From Strix aluco (Eukaryota > Chordata > Aves > Strigiformes > Strigidae), in contig NC_133932.1 of NCBI RefSeq assembly GCF_031877795.1, positions 21,082,180 to 21,146,179 of the forward strand: a stretch of 64,000 nt of DNA, read 5' to 3'. The notes below the pieces were generated by a model that was not told the origin of the DNA, did not search any database, and worked only from the letters and a program-made list of their open reading frames with translations. Shown piece after piece: positions 24,301 through 47,253 of the stretch (positions within the stretch are counted from its first letter, which is position 1; each line of letters opens with the position of its first letter). Made by a program: the position numbers and the translations under genes.

Positions 24301-27300
24301 GCTGGTCCCAGTCATAACTGTTTGCAGCCCAATCCTACACTGCTTTTCACTGGAGTTACACTGGAATGAGCTTGGACCACTGCCATGAAGTGTCAGGGTC
24401 TCTCTCTAGCAGTGTATGTGCCATGTGTAACATTTTGAGAGCACCGGTCTGACTGGGAGTGTGAGGCAAACCAGTGGAACTTGTATATCTGTGTTATTTA
24501 AATTTCTAGATCTTATCTGTAAATTTAAACATATTTTATGATGCTCCCTGTATGCGGAGCTGCTGACAACAAGGCTCAGGTTGTTCTTTGAGAGCCGTGG
24601 GAACAACACCTTTCCCTGCAGATAACAGATCATGTCTGTGTTGTACGTTCAGGGTCTCTTTTCTGTGGAGATGATCTAATGTTAAGGACAGGTGGTTCGG
24701 AGAAACAAATAATCTTATGCTCTTTTTGGTCTTTATTAAGTAGTCCCACTTGGTCTAAATCAGGCTTTAAGGCTATTGTTTGTTCTAATGCAATTACACA
24801 TGTGTTTTACTCAGACTCCAGAGAACCAGACTTTGGCAGCAAGACCAGATAAGCCTTCTATAGGTTTTTAAAAGTGAATTGCATTGTGCTAGCCCCTGGG
24901 AAAGTGTCTTCCTTGAAAATGTTTAATCCACCCTCCCTCCCCATCATTTCTGGATGAAACTATCAATGGCATACACTGACAGTCAATTTATGACTTGCCT
25001 AAGAAAGAAGATGATTTTTTTTTTTCTGTGCACAGTGTAATGTACTTAGAGATACCTTTTTTATTTACAATGTGGGAAGTAAATCAAATCTGTGATATTC
25101 TTCTGTCTTTTTAATATTTCAATAACATGAGCATAGTAATTTCAGTTAAAGATCTTTCTGGATAGTAAAATAAGGGGAAGAATTATGTAAATATGCAGAT
25201 CTTTAGAGCAGTTGTGAACTACTGAACTACGTACAGGGGTGACAAGATGTAAATTGTAGTAGTATCAGAAATAGAAAGAGTTAAAGATCCCACACTCCAC
25301 CACATGTGCAGTAAAGGCAAAAGTAAAGCTTACTGCCCAAGGAACCAGAGGTTGGGAGAGAGGAATACATGAGTGTGTGTATATATATCTGTACACACAC
25401 ATACTCTCCAGAGTGAAAATATATATATGGGTGATTCTTTGAGTGGGATATGTTTCAGCCTTAGTGATTGTGCTTGTAGAGACTTCCCTCTCCACAAGCC
25501 CTTTATTTCAGCAAGCCTTATATTTGCAACTTATCAGAAGGTGATCTTGGAGACCCAGGAAAATGAATGAATGAATGACGCTGCCAAGACCTGCATTGTG
25601 ACTGGTTTCCTTTGCAATTATGCAGTGCTTGGCAAAGGTGAGGATGAAAATCCATGTTGTTAGTCAGCATGGGATCATCTCTTGGGAACACAGATGCTGT
25701 GCTCCTGTGAGCAAAACAATGATGTTTTCCCTGGCTGTCTCACAGCCAGTCCTGAGAGCCTGCAATGGGAGTCTCTCTCTGAGCTGAGAAAACTATGTGA
25801 AGGGATCTTTCTGCCATGAAAACAAATAGCTCAGTTCTGTCTGAACAAAAACTCAAAGGTTTTTTGAAGGCTGTCTTCATATTTTGGGATTAAGTCAGAA
25901 CAGTTTTAGGGGGAAAAGAATCATCCTCCTGACATGAAGTAAAAATTGGAGATAACTTAAGGGAAGAAATTAAACTGACCTCAGCATTATCCCATAATGG
26001 ATAGTGTAGAAAGGGGCTCAGTCATTAAAAATCGTAATTTTCCCTAGTCCTCCTTATAGAAGTAATAGCTACTTGAAAGGCCAGTTTCAACTGAGGATTC
26101 AGGAGGGGGCAGATGGGCTTTACTGTGGCAGGTACCAACATCACATCACCATCCAAGTGGAGAATGGCGTCTGCGTCTCGGAGCAGAAAACCCCCACTGA
26201 ATTTTTGAGAGCACTTGTAAGTGTAGGGAAGGGACTATCTCTTTCAGTTGGTGGCAGCAGGTCTGAAATTGCTGGCAGAAATCCTCAGCTGAACTGTTAC
26301 TCTTTTGTTTTTAACTATTAGAAGACAAATCAGAAATACAGGAAGAGAGGGTTCACTGGGTGATAGTAACTTCCGTATATATTTCTTAGTCCACTTGAGT
26401 ATGTCCAATGAAGCCTTTCTCATTCATAAGGCACTCTCTCACCAGAAAAGGACACATACATTTGGTTTCCATAAGCTGTCCAAACTTGGGATGCTGAGTG
26501 TTGAGATTCAGATGGTGATTGGGATTTATTAGTACATAGTACAGTCCTGCCTTTTTTTTTAAGATCTGGCCAAAGACTGCAGTTTGGAGGGAGAACAAAT
26601 ATATGTCATGTAACAAAGTAAAGGGGAGTATTTCTGCTCTAAGGCAGAAATAATATAAGCTGGCACATCCTGTTTATTTCTGAGGAGGAAAAAAGGACCT
26701 TGGGTAGCCTTTACAGTCCAGTAAGATTAAGATTTATTTAAAAAAACAAAACCACCAACCAATCCAAAAATCCCTCATCACTTCAGGTCTCCTATTTGTG
26801 GTCTGACACCCTGGAATAACCTGGGTCCTCTGTGAGTGTAGTCAGAGGAGCGAAACTGCTGTTAGTTCAACCTGATTTTTCCAGTCCCAAAGTCTGATTG
26901 CTTCTTGACACAGGAGAGGAGCACTGTATCATCCTTTTTGCTTATGAATAGCATGTTCTTATGGCCAGAATGGGGTGTCCTTGGACAAAGACGTGGTACA
27001 GGATCCTGAGATGTCAGCACGTCAGTAAGGAGGTGCTTCTCTGGTCCATGTGGCCCCAGAACCTCCCTAAACAAGCAGAAGAGTATCTATTACTGCAGAT
27101 TTAGATAGGAGCTGGGATAAGACAAGCAAATGTCAAAATCCTTGTGAGGCAGAGTTTAAAATTGACGGTGAAATTATTTACAGAGTCATAGGGTAACTGG
27201 GTAAGACACAGTCTGAAGCCCAGCCAAATAGCTGAGTGTGGCTGGTGTCTCAGGGCTTCACCACCAAGGGATTCTTGGCAGAACAGAAGTAGTAACTGTC

Positions 27301-29830
27301 CACAGAGGGTTGTAACAAAGCTTTAGGAGAGGTGCTATTCTCTTTAGGAATGAGCTCAATTATTCTATCTCATGAATGTGAAATTTGTCAAATATCCAGT
27401 ATTGGTAACAGGTAGCTATTCAGGATCCTTAAAAAAGCAACAAAATAGCTTTATTTTAAACTGAAGGCAACTAAAAACTCAGTCATAATCAAAACAAAAA
27501 AGAAAAATCATTGTTACCTGTAGTGAGAAGTAGGCAATGTGGCACAAACACATAAAAACAGAAATCCAAGTCATTCAGCAATGTGAAACAGAACACTAAA
27601 TAGCAGTGGCATGAAGAAATCATTTGGGGTGGTGTCTGGGATGGTGTCACAGAACAGCTTTTTACTGGGCTCTGAGGAAAAGTTCAATGCCTCATGATTG
27701 CTGGCTGCACATACTTTCCCAGTTTCTCTTGGTCCCAGCTTTTGCAGGTGAGCACCCTTCATGAACTATAGGTCTGGAAAGCTTGAGCACCTGGGCAAAA
27801 GTTAGGTAAGTCAGTCTTCTGACCTCAGGAAGGAATGGAAATCTGGATGTAAGCTCCATCTTGCACTTGTGAATGGGCTACAACCTCTTTATATCTAGCT
27901 ATGAGTTTGCAGTAGAAATATTACTTGTTAGGATCTGAAAAAAAGAGAATTGTGAAGGACAAGGCTGTAAAGTTATTCTTAGTGTATCTTTTCCTCCCAT
28001 GGCTTCAAGGCCCCAGTAGGTAGGTGGACTGAAGCCCTTCATGGATGTATGTATCATGCTTATTGCTGAGGAAGAAAAGGTCACCAGGGGTGAAAATGCT
28101 TAAAATAATTGTTGAATTTCCACTCAGTTGAGTAACAGTTTATGCACTTTCTATTAGGTGTAGCACTCTGGCCAAATGTGCTACACATCTGTCATTGGAG
28201 CTGACAAAAATTTTTGTGTCGTAAGAAGGATATACCATTGAGAACTGTTTATAGTCTGTAAGGTGTTAAAAGGCACTGTCATCATTGTTGACTTCTGTCC
28301 TGGTTTCCTTTAGTGCCGTGTCCTGATTGGGGAATTGCATGGTTTCCAGGTATACCCTCAGCCGAATTAAATACTAGAGTCTAAGCCTCAGTTCTCATTC
28401 ATTAGTCGGTTTACTTATGAGTCCCCAGATTTTAATATATATTGGTCCAAGCCCAAAGTAATATAGGTGGCAGTTCATTTGATGACAGAATCTTCCATAA
28501 TATTGCAAGTATTATTTTAAAGTTGTTGTATATTTTTGCGATATGGAAGTGCACATACAGATAGTAGTTATAAGCATAGAGCCTCACCACTCTTAAAGCA
28601 CATGTGCAATTTGCCATATGCAGTACTTCTGAAATTTCTCAACAACCTCAGACGCAGCCATCCTCAAAAATTTACAGATTATATCAAGAATTCTACAGAA
28701 TGGCTCGATGTAATACCACTTTTCTGCAATAATCCCTTAAAAATGACACAGTAACATGTATGATTGCTCCCATATCACGTATCTGAAGTCTGTGCCATCA
28801 AAATCCTAATTCAGACATTCGAACCAGTTTGGAATACCAAACAAACAGAAAATATCATCATCTTTACATAAAACAAATAAAAGGTCTGACCCAACTACCT
28901 TTGGTCACAAAACACCAAAGAAACACCACCCTAAACCCCCTCAAACAACAGACCACAAAAAACCCCCTTCACATCAATGCATTTTACTTCCTAAAAAGTA
29001 AAAATAAATTAAGTGAACCATCTGTGTCAGTTTTTCCTTTAAAATTTATGGCATATACATAGAATATGTGACTGTGATGTACTGCAGTAATTTTCATTAA
29101 TTTTTAGGGTAACCTGTACGTTCTTTACTGCTCCAAAGTAATTCCAATCTCATGCCAACAAATCACTTAGAACAATCTTTGAGAAAAGATCCTTCTTTTT
29201 CTTAGTGTGTAGCACAATAAAGAGCAGGACTTTCTGGATGAGACTGTAGATGCTGCGGTAGTATAAATTAATAATAGGACCTGTGAATGAGTTTTATGTG
29301 ACACTATGAACTCTTTGAAGACTTTCTCTTAGATAAACATTTAGTACATCATGCTTATGTAAAGCTGTCTGTTCAGAAACCTCCTTCTGCATAAAGCTGC
29401 TCCGATTAGACATCTCTGATTTATACCAGTATATGTTAAGACAAATGATCGCTATGCAACTGCAGGGAATTAGGTTAATTTAGGTTATTTTACTATAGGT
29501 TCTTGACTTTTGCAGACTTTCTATTGAGCTCTCAGCCGGGTTGCCTTCCAGACAATTGCCCGGATGAGATTTTGGGGGCAGGTGTTAACTGTGGAAACCT
29601 ACTTAGTATTAAACGTACCTGTCTCATCGCTACTGACTTTGGAGACGATACCTTTATATTTTTTTTCTGGTCATTGTTCTTCACAAAAGACCTAATTGAA
29701 AATATCTGTCAAATCATGTCTCTGGTTTCCCGCTTCTTCCCCCCCATTAATTGGACACGTATTGTGTTTGTGTGGGAAGGAAGGAGGCTCTATAGCAGTA
29801 TAGCAATATTGCTGGGAAAAGAACATTAAA
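15346..29830. other. Intergenic AT-rich region upstream of POU1F1, no gene seen
   Basis: About 14.5 kb without a convincing exon. Open frames are short and scattered. Minor features are a GT/AT dinucleotide patch at about 25373-25403, a triple GAAT near 25564 and several oligo-C runs flanked by A runs near 28920-28970. In mammals distal enhancers of this gene lie several kilobases upstream, so some of this sequence could be regulatory, but I cannot point to a specific element. Confidence 0.5.
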
Positions 29831-29839
29831 ATGGATAAA
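29831..29839 (+). promoter_or_regulatory. Pit-1 binding site upstream of the TATA box
   Basis: ATGGATAAA matches the Pit-1 consensus ATGNATAWW exactly and ends 15 bp before the TATA box, about 50 bp upstream of the inferred start. Position and sequence correspond to the positive autoregulatory site described in the rat Pit-1 promoter (PitB1). Confidence 0.65.
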
Positions 29840-29854
29840 GGGATTTCCTAGTGG

Positions 29855-29862
29855 TATAAATA
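29855..29862 (+). promoter_or_regulatory. TATA box of POU1F1
   Basis: TATAAATA lies about 157 bp upstream of the ATG. Transcription would start near 29885-29890, leaving a 5' UTR of about 125 nt, similar to mammalian Pit-1 mRNA as I recall it. Confidence 0.75.
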
Positions 29863-29902
29863 CCTGCACACGACCTCCCTGTGCTCTGGAGCCCTCCTGT
29901 AT

Positions 29903-29911
29903 ATGTATATG
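29903..29911 (+). promoter_or_regulatory. Second Pit-1-like site, just downstream of the start
   Basis: ATGTATATG matches eight of nine positions of ATGNATAWW and lies about 20 nt after the inferred transcription start. The rat gene has a second, negative autoregulatory site at a comparable position (PitB2). The functional reading is an inference from position. Confidence 0.45.
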
Positions 29912-30011
29912 CAGGTAAAAAACCTGGAATAGAGTTTGAGCTGCCGTTAATCACGCAGGATCTGTTCTGTTAGAAAACAGGGGCAAGTGGCTCTTTTGCC
30001 TGTTTGAGGGT

Positions 30012-41368
<11,357 letters not shown>

Positions 41369-43450
41369 AGCTTTCCTGTGCATAGATGTGGATTTCTGTT
41401 TTGCTTTTTGTAAATATTGTAAATACTATGTTGTTTTAAAAAAGAAAAATCAGTGAACCACTTGTTTCTCTTACAAGCTAGCCTGCTTCAGATGTAGTGT
41501 GTTGTGGAAGACCTGATTTTAATGTAAAAGGTTGTAACCAAATTAAATGCTACTGCATATATTTAAAGAGTTGGAGGTCTCTCCTTAACTTCAAGTAACC
41601 TATTATGCATTATTCAGCTAGAAAGGCTTTCCAAGTTGTCCAAGTACTTGCAGCTTCCCTGTGCTGTGCCTTTCTTGCACCTGGGGTACGTTTAATGATT
41701 AACGGAGAACCCCATGTAGGTACCCTAAGCATCAAGAAACAAAGCTTTTGCATTCTATGTGAAGAAAGGTTACAAAGCTTGGTATCAGCAGCTATAGTTT
41801 TGAAAGAACTTTGCCTCTCCATGTCCATGCATGTGCTGTAGCCCCATCCCACGTTAACTATCTTACTGTGCTAACCTTTGTGAGATTGTATTATGCTACT
41901 AGGCACATGGCAGGGTCCCATCTCCAGTGGTGAACACTGAGCTCACCAAACTAAGCACCAGTGAGAAATCAGACCTTCAAAGAAGACAAGGTGAATAAGT
42001 GACCTTAAACAAGCAGTGGTGACACTGCTGAATATCTAGTTATGGCCAAGGATGGATGTGCCCATGAAATCTTGTGGGACTGCCACTAGGTCTGAGTCAG
42101 GTAGCAGAACTCGAGCTGAAGAACTGCCAGCTCAAATTCAGCTACGTGCTCACAACAGCTGTAAACCTCAGTGAATCATTTCAGGTAAATGCCATGAGAA
42201 ACGTGCCATAATTGCTGTCATTGCTTACCGTAGAGTAAGCTGTTACAGAGTACAGACAGCTAAGTACGGAGGTATCAACACCCACCGTTCCTACTGTGTG
42301 CTCTGTCTCCATGTACCACTTGACTGCCTTAAACCAGTGCCAAGTAGAAGTGATTTTTTTTTTTTATGCTTGTTATCAAAGGTAATTCTTGCTAATTTAT
42401 TATATGCCTTAAAGTTTGATTTGGATAGGCTTAGCTATAAAAATTTACCTTACCTTAAGACTTTGTGACTTGAAGGGGTAAAAAATTAGAGAATTATGAG
42501 CATTTATTGCACTGCACATTCCCACTCTCTTACCCACCTCTAATTGAAAATAAACCCTTATTTGTCGTCCTCTAGCATAGAGATAATGGGGGGGGACACC
42601 ATGAACGACACAGTGCCAGAGTTCCACCTATCAGAAAGACAGGCACTGAGAAACTGAATTTAATGACTGTAGTACTCACCAGGGATAGATTATCCAGCCA
42701 TTTCATCAGCCTGCTCATTGTTATTAGAATAGCCCATTACCATATATGTATTTTTGACTGTTTTCCAAGGACTGAAATTGAGTGCACGCAAGTAGTAATA
42801 GCCAGATACATTTTATTTTTCCATAAAGCAGACCTGATGATTTAGAAAGCGTCTAGATAATAGGCCCACAGAAAGCAAAAGGAGTTTAATGTTCAAGACC
42901 ACTTAGAAGCAGTGTGTACAAGTTAAGTGCTCTCTCCCTAGTGTACGTTAAATTATCTCTGATACCTATGACAGTGACCATGGGCATATTCACCTATGGA
43001 AATCAGGCTCCTGGATTTAAAAAAAAATATATTTTTATGGATGAATGCATTGCTATAACCCCTTAATTTAGAAAACTTCAAGTTAATAACTCAAAGGGGA
43101 GAAATTGTGCTATGTACTCTCTTCAGGCTGTTCTCATCACTAGCGTAGCTCAGCCACTACAGCAAAGACCAAGTTGTAGCCTTTATCCACCACATGTGTA
43201 TTGGCAGATCATGAACTTTCCAAAAGGATGAAAGAGAAATACAGTTGAGATTAGCACTCAGTGAAGGTGGTGGTATGCATTTGTGTACCTTTCATGTGAT
43301 TTAATATTATGTATGTTGAAACTACTATCTGATCTATATGTTATTTATAGCCTAAATTATTTTCTTAATTATAAAAGGCTTCCTAGAAATGCTATAAGCC
43401 TGTACTTCCCAACCCCTCCATCCAATAAACTATTCTTATGCATTTGGTAA
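41369..43450 (+). other. POU1F1: Inferred POU1F1 3' UTR
   Basis: About 2 kb from the stop to the AATAAA at 43424-43429. An earlier ATTAAA variant at 41542-41547 could give a short UTR of about 200 nt. The open frame of 78 codons at 41605-41841 sits inside this UTR and has no support. Confidence 0.5.
43424..43429 (+). terminator. Polyadenylation signal AATAAA, POU1F1 distal
   Basis: The hexamer is followed by GT-rich sequence at about 43446-43470, the usual downstream element. It is the best candidate distal end of the POU1F1 transcript. Confidence 0.55.
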
Positions 43451-45395
43451 TGGTTTGTAGTTGTTTTGGTAACACTTCTTTTAGTTGTGTATCATGCTGA
43501 TGTGCATATTCATTTTAGCATGCTGTAATAGGTAATTCAAAAGGAGACTTACCATAACATTGTGATTTCTAGTCTTATAGAAAGCCTTACAAGTGAAGGC
43601 TAATTGCAGAAGCATAGCAAAATAAAATTAAAGGTGACACATAATGCCATTTTCTTGCAAAAGAATGACAAAGGGCTAAGTGGAGGAAGCAGCCACCATT
43701 TAAACACATCCAGCTGTTGCCACAGAAATACAAACAAATTAGAGTGGAATTTTTTAAAGAAAAAAAGCTGGATGAAATCAATTTAATGTGCTGCAGCTGC
43801 AGCCATTAGACTTAGAGAAAGTGGCAATTCATTTTTTTCTGTAGGAATAACTTACTGTGTAATGGCCATCAACCACTCTTGATCGGGGAAGAACCCTTAG
43901 GTAAGACTTCTGAGGGGCAGCTTCATAAACCCACAAGAGTTTAGTTTGCCATTTGACTAATGTGGGCTACATTATTTTTCTTTGACGTGTTTATGGGGTT
44001 TTTTCTTGCTCTTACTTTTCCCATAGTAACTTTAGGCAGGGTGTTAAAACTAGAACAGAGGACAAAACAAGACATTATGACAATGTATAAATCTGTGGTT
44101 CACTGTCTCCGAAGTACTTTGTAGCATTCTGTCCCCCTCGTATGAAGGATACAACAGACCTAGAAAAGGCCCCTATAGAAGCAGAGGTGATGACCGAAGG
44201 TGAGTAACTGTTTAAGCTACTGTCTCTCTTCTAGATTTGATGTGTGTGCATTGAACGCTACAGTGGTCTACTGAATTATGAGCTGTATTGAAAGGCTGGA
44301 TGGAGGCAGGCTGTTCACCATCTTGCCTAATGTAAGAACTAGGAGTAGACATGAAGCTGGAAAGAATCTTAAGAAAAAAGTGGTGGTTCTTAACGTGGTG
44401 GGGAAAAAAATCTGTGGAACTCCTCTACTAAAAAATGTGGGTGCCAGTTTGTTTATATGGACAAGTTCACAGATGAGAAAGCCCCTCAAGGCTGTTTTAT
44501 ATAGAGGAACTTACATATGGGTCTGGAAGGGCTCTAAATTGAAAATAGTTAGAGGTTGGAAGAGTCATCTACGTTTATCTTGTTTTCCTATTTTCCTGGG
44601 CATTGCTTATTAGCACTTGTGGAGCAGGATTCAGTCTGCCCCAGCCAAGCCATTCTTAGCTGCGTGCATGATTGTGGTGTTGTTCTTGGATGCAGGACTG
44701 TCAGATTCAGTTGCTATTAAGGTGTCACCAATGATAAAGGAGTTCAAGGATTGAGTGAGTGTTTTTTTAGTCTGCTAAGAGTGATTTAAAAGGAATCTAA
44801 GTAGGGGATGCAATTCTGTTATAGGCAGCTACAACATACTAACTGTAATTGAAATAAATATAAGCAAGCCTGCTCACTTTGCTACTGAAAGATTTTCATA
44901 CAGATTAGAGCTGCAGGACTTAAAAGGTAACTGTTAACAGAAACACCAGGTAGATATTGACAGTAGCCCTAGTTCAGCAGTCTTTCTGACACCAAAAAGC
45001 AATGCCTGTTCATCAAAGACCCCATAGATAGAGGAAAGATTTCATAGTAGAATTACGTCCAATGTTGACAGTCATTAAAAGGATAAAGTGCACACTTAAT
45101 TCAGAAAGGCCATAAGCCTTGGTGTTCAAGCAAAATACAATCAATCAGTAACGTTTTATACCTAACTAATTTCACATTATGGCTTCTCCTTCAGTGCCTA
45201 AGAGTACTTGTGCACCCACTTACAGGCAGAAGGGAATGAAAACTTCATCAAGTCTTTACTGAATGTTGAGTTTAAGCCAAAGGCCCACAAGCAACTACAA
45301 CACATATTATGCTGCTTTATAGCTCAGGTCAAAGGAAAATTTATCAGAGCTAACAGGAGTCCAAAGCAAGCCCACTAAGAGACTAACCCTACAGA
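43451..45395. other. Intergenic gap between convergent POU1F1 and CHMP2B
   Basis: About 1.9 kb with no exon seen. A GC-alternating palindrome (GCTGCAGCTGCAGC) lies near 43791. The two transcripts end toward each other here. Confidence 0.55.
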
Positions 45396-47139
45396 GGACA
45401 AAGTCGTTGTGGAATAAAAAGCCTTTTATTAGATTTTTACAAAATAACTTGTAAAAAAAAATTCACCTCATATCGGATACATGCAATATATAAACTTACA
45501 CATTCCAACCCACTACCTCATAGATTCATAGTTTGTCCACTACTTCCTTCAAAGAGAAGCAACACCTGCATTTCTAGGCCAAAAACCAGATGAAGGCTCA
45601 CCTATGTTTTTTCCTTCTCTGTTGACTTCAATCTTTAAAAAGCAGATGGTGCGACAACCGTAGATTCATAGAGGTTATGGTTTCCTGCTACACTTTCTCT
45701 AGCAGCAAAGTCTCTTTATGAAGTTTGTTCCCTCACAGTTATCCTGGTTTCACTCTTGGGAGGTATTTTGCTTTCCTTTTTTTAAAGCCAAGATGATTTT
45801 GTTGTTTCTGTTCATTGAACAGCCCCACTGCATCAGCACAACTGAGGGGCAAATAATCTCCAGCAGAGTAAGGGCTGAGAACTTCACACCATCTGGGGAG
45901 TCATAACTGGGAACTGCATTCTCAGACTTTGTCATCTATTTAAAATATCAATAGTTCTTATTTCATTATCCCAACACATCCCACTTAGAGCTAGAATCAT
46001 GTTGGTGCAGTTCAGAGACCAGTGAAAAACCTTCACAGAACCAGAACACTTTTATTATAGTGTTTAGACAAGTAATTATCAGGTATCATCCAAAATTGTT
46101 CTCAAAACTAAAATTTAGATTTAGCTTATCAATGTGATCAATTGCATCTTAGTAAACAATACAATTATGCACAGTTATCTTCCATTAAGAAATACTGTAA
46201 AATATTTACAAATGTTGTTTCCGGCAAGTGTCCTTTTAGCAAGTGCACAAGTTGCATTTCTGAACTTCAGCACTGAGTCCCATCAAGTGTACACAGAGGT
46301 CCCACCAAAGTTTTTTGTGAAACCATCTTAATTACTCACCTTTCAAAGACTCATTCTGAAAAAAATCACAAAGATACAAGATTTATATACATAAAGGCAC
46401 GGCAATTCTGTTGAAACCAATTATGTTACAGTACAATAGAGTCCAATCAGTGCCTTTCATGCAACAAAGTTCACTAACAAATTTAAATCTTCTTCCAGTA
46501 AAATTAACTGCACAAGGACTGTATCCTTCCCTTTTGGTAAAAAGAATAACCAGCCATTATTTAATCAACTCAAAGTTACTACAGGAAAGCAATACATAAA
46601 ATGGTTTTTTCTTTCTGCCTAAATTTGCTAGACTTTTAAGGCTATTTGTCATCAAAAGAAAATACTTTCCAACTAAGAGCAAAGGTGAAGTTTCATTTGT
46701 GCTAGGATGACAGACTAAGAATGTTTCTATAGCAATGGTTTTATAAAAATTATATATATTATATAGGTGCTGTCCTAGAAGGCATCACCACCAGCCACAG
46801 AACAGCTAATTTTAAAGATAGACCAGGAACTGAGAGAGAAGAAAACTTTGAATTCAGAGGACAAATTCAGATCAGGTATAAGTGAATTTATCATTAGAAC
46901 TACATCCCTGGTTGGTCCAGTGCTCACAAAGACTCCATGCAATGGACACACCAAGAGTACTTCTCCCTGTAAATGATTCAAAATATTCTCCCCTTCTCCT
47001 TCCTCCAGTACCAACTTCAAGTTGTCATTTCTGAAGCTTCAGAGTTTTCCTAGACAGCAGTTGCACTGAAAGAGTATTTGCACTTTTATATCTGTCTGCA
47101 GCTGAATAATTAGAAGGCAGACTGTTTACTGCCATCAAG
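45396..47139 (-). other. CHMP2B: Inferred CHMP2B 3' UTR
   Basis: From the TAG stop leftward to just past a minus-strand AATAAA at 45425-45430. The length of about 1.7 kb is plausible for this gene. Open frames inside it are short and unsupported. Confidence 0.5.
45425..45430 (-). terminator. Polyadenylation signal AATAAA, CHMP2B
   Basis: The minus-strand hexamer is the best candidate end of CHMP2B, with T-rich sequence downstream. Other minus-strand copies exist nearer the stop, so the site used is uncertain. Confidence 0.45.
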
Positions 47140-47253
47140 CTAATCAACTCCCAAAGCTTTAAGCTGTCGTTCAATCTCTTCATCTGATATGGTAGCAGCT
47201 TTTGATGTTGATGCAGATGGTAAGCCTCTGGCAGCTGATGGAGCTTTGGCCAT
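47140..47253 (-). CDS. CHMP2B: CHMP2B coding exon 6, MIT-interacting motif
   Basis: It encodes MAKAPSAARGLPSASTSKAA, then TISDEEIERQLKALGVD and TAG. The last segment binds the VPS4 MIT domain and relieves autoinhibition in this family. In human a mutation of this exon's acceptor causes frontotemporal dementia. Here the acceptor CTTCTAG is intact. Confidence 0.97.
   Translation of the reverse strand: MAKAPSAARGLPSASTSKAATISDEEIERQLKALGVD

Noticed and set aside
26073-26218. A possible exon ending at a GTAAGT donor, with GADGLYCGRY resembling an immunoglobulin F strand
   Set aside because: No good acceptor, no partner exon and no polyadenylation signal nearby in a compatible frame; a single DxxxYxC-like match is weak.
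1-30000. HTR1F, the next gene on the other side in human
   Set aside because: It is a single-exon receptor of more than 350 codons; no frame of that kind exists here.
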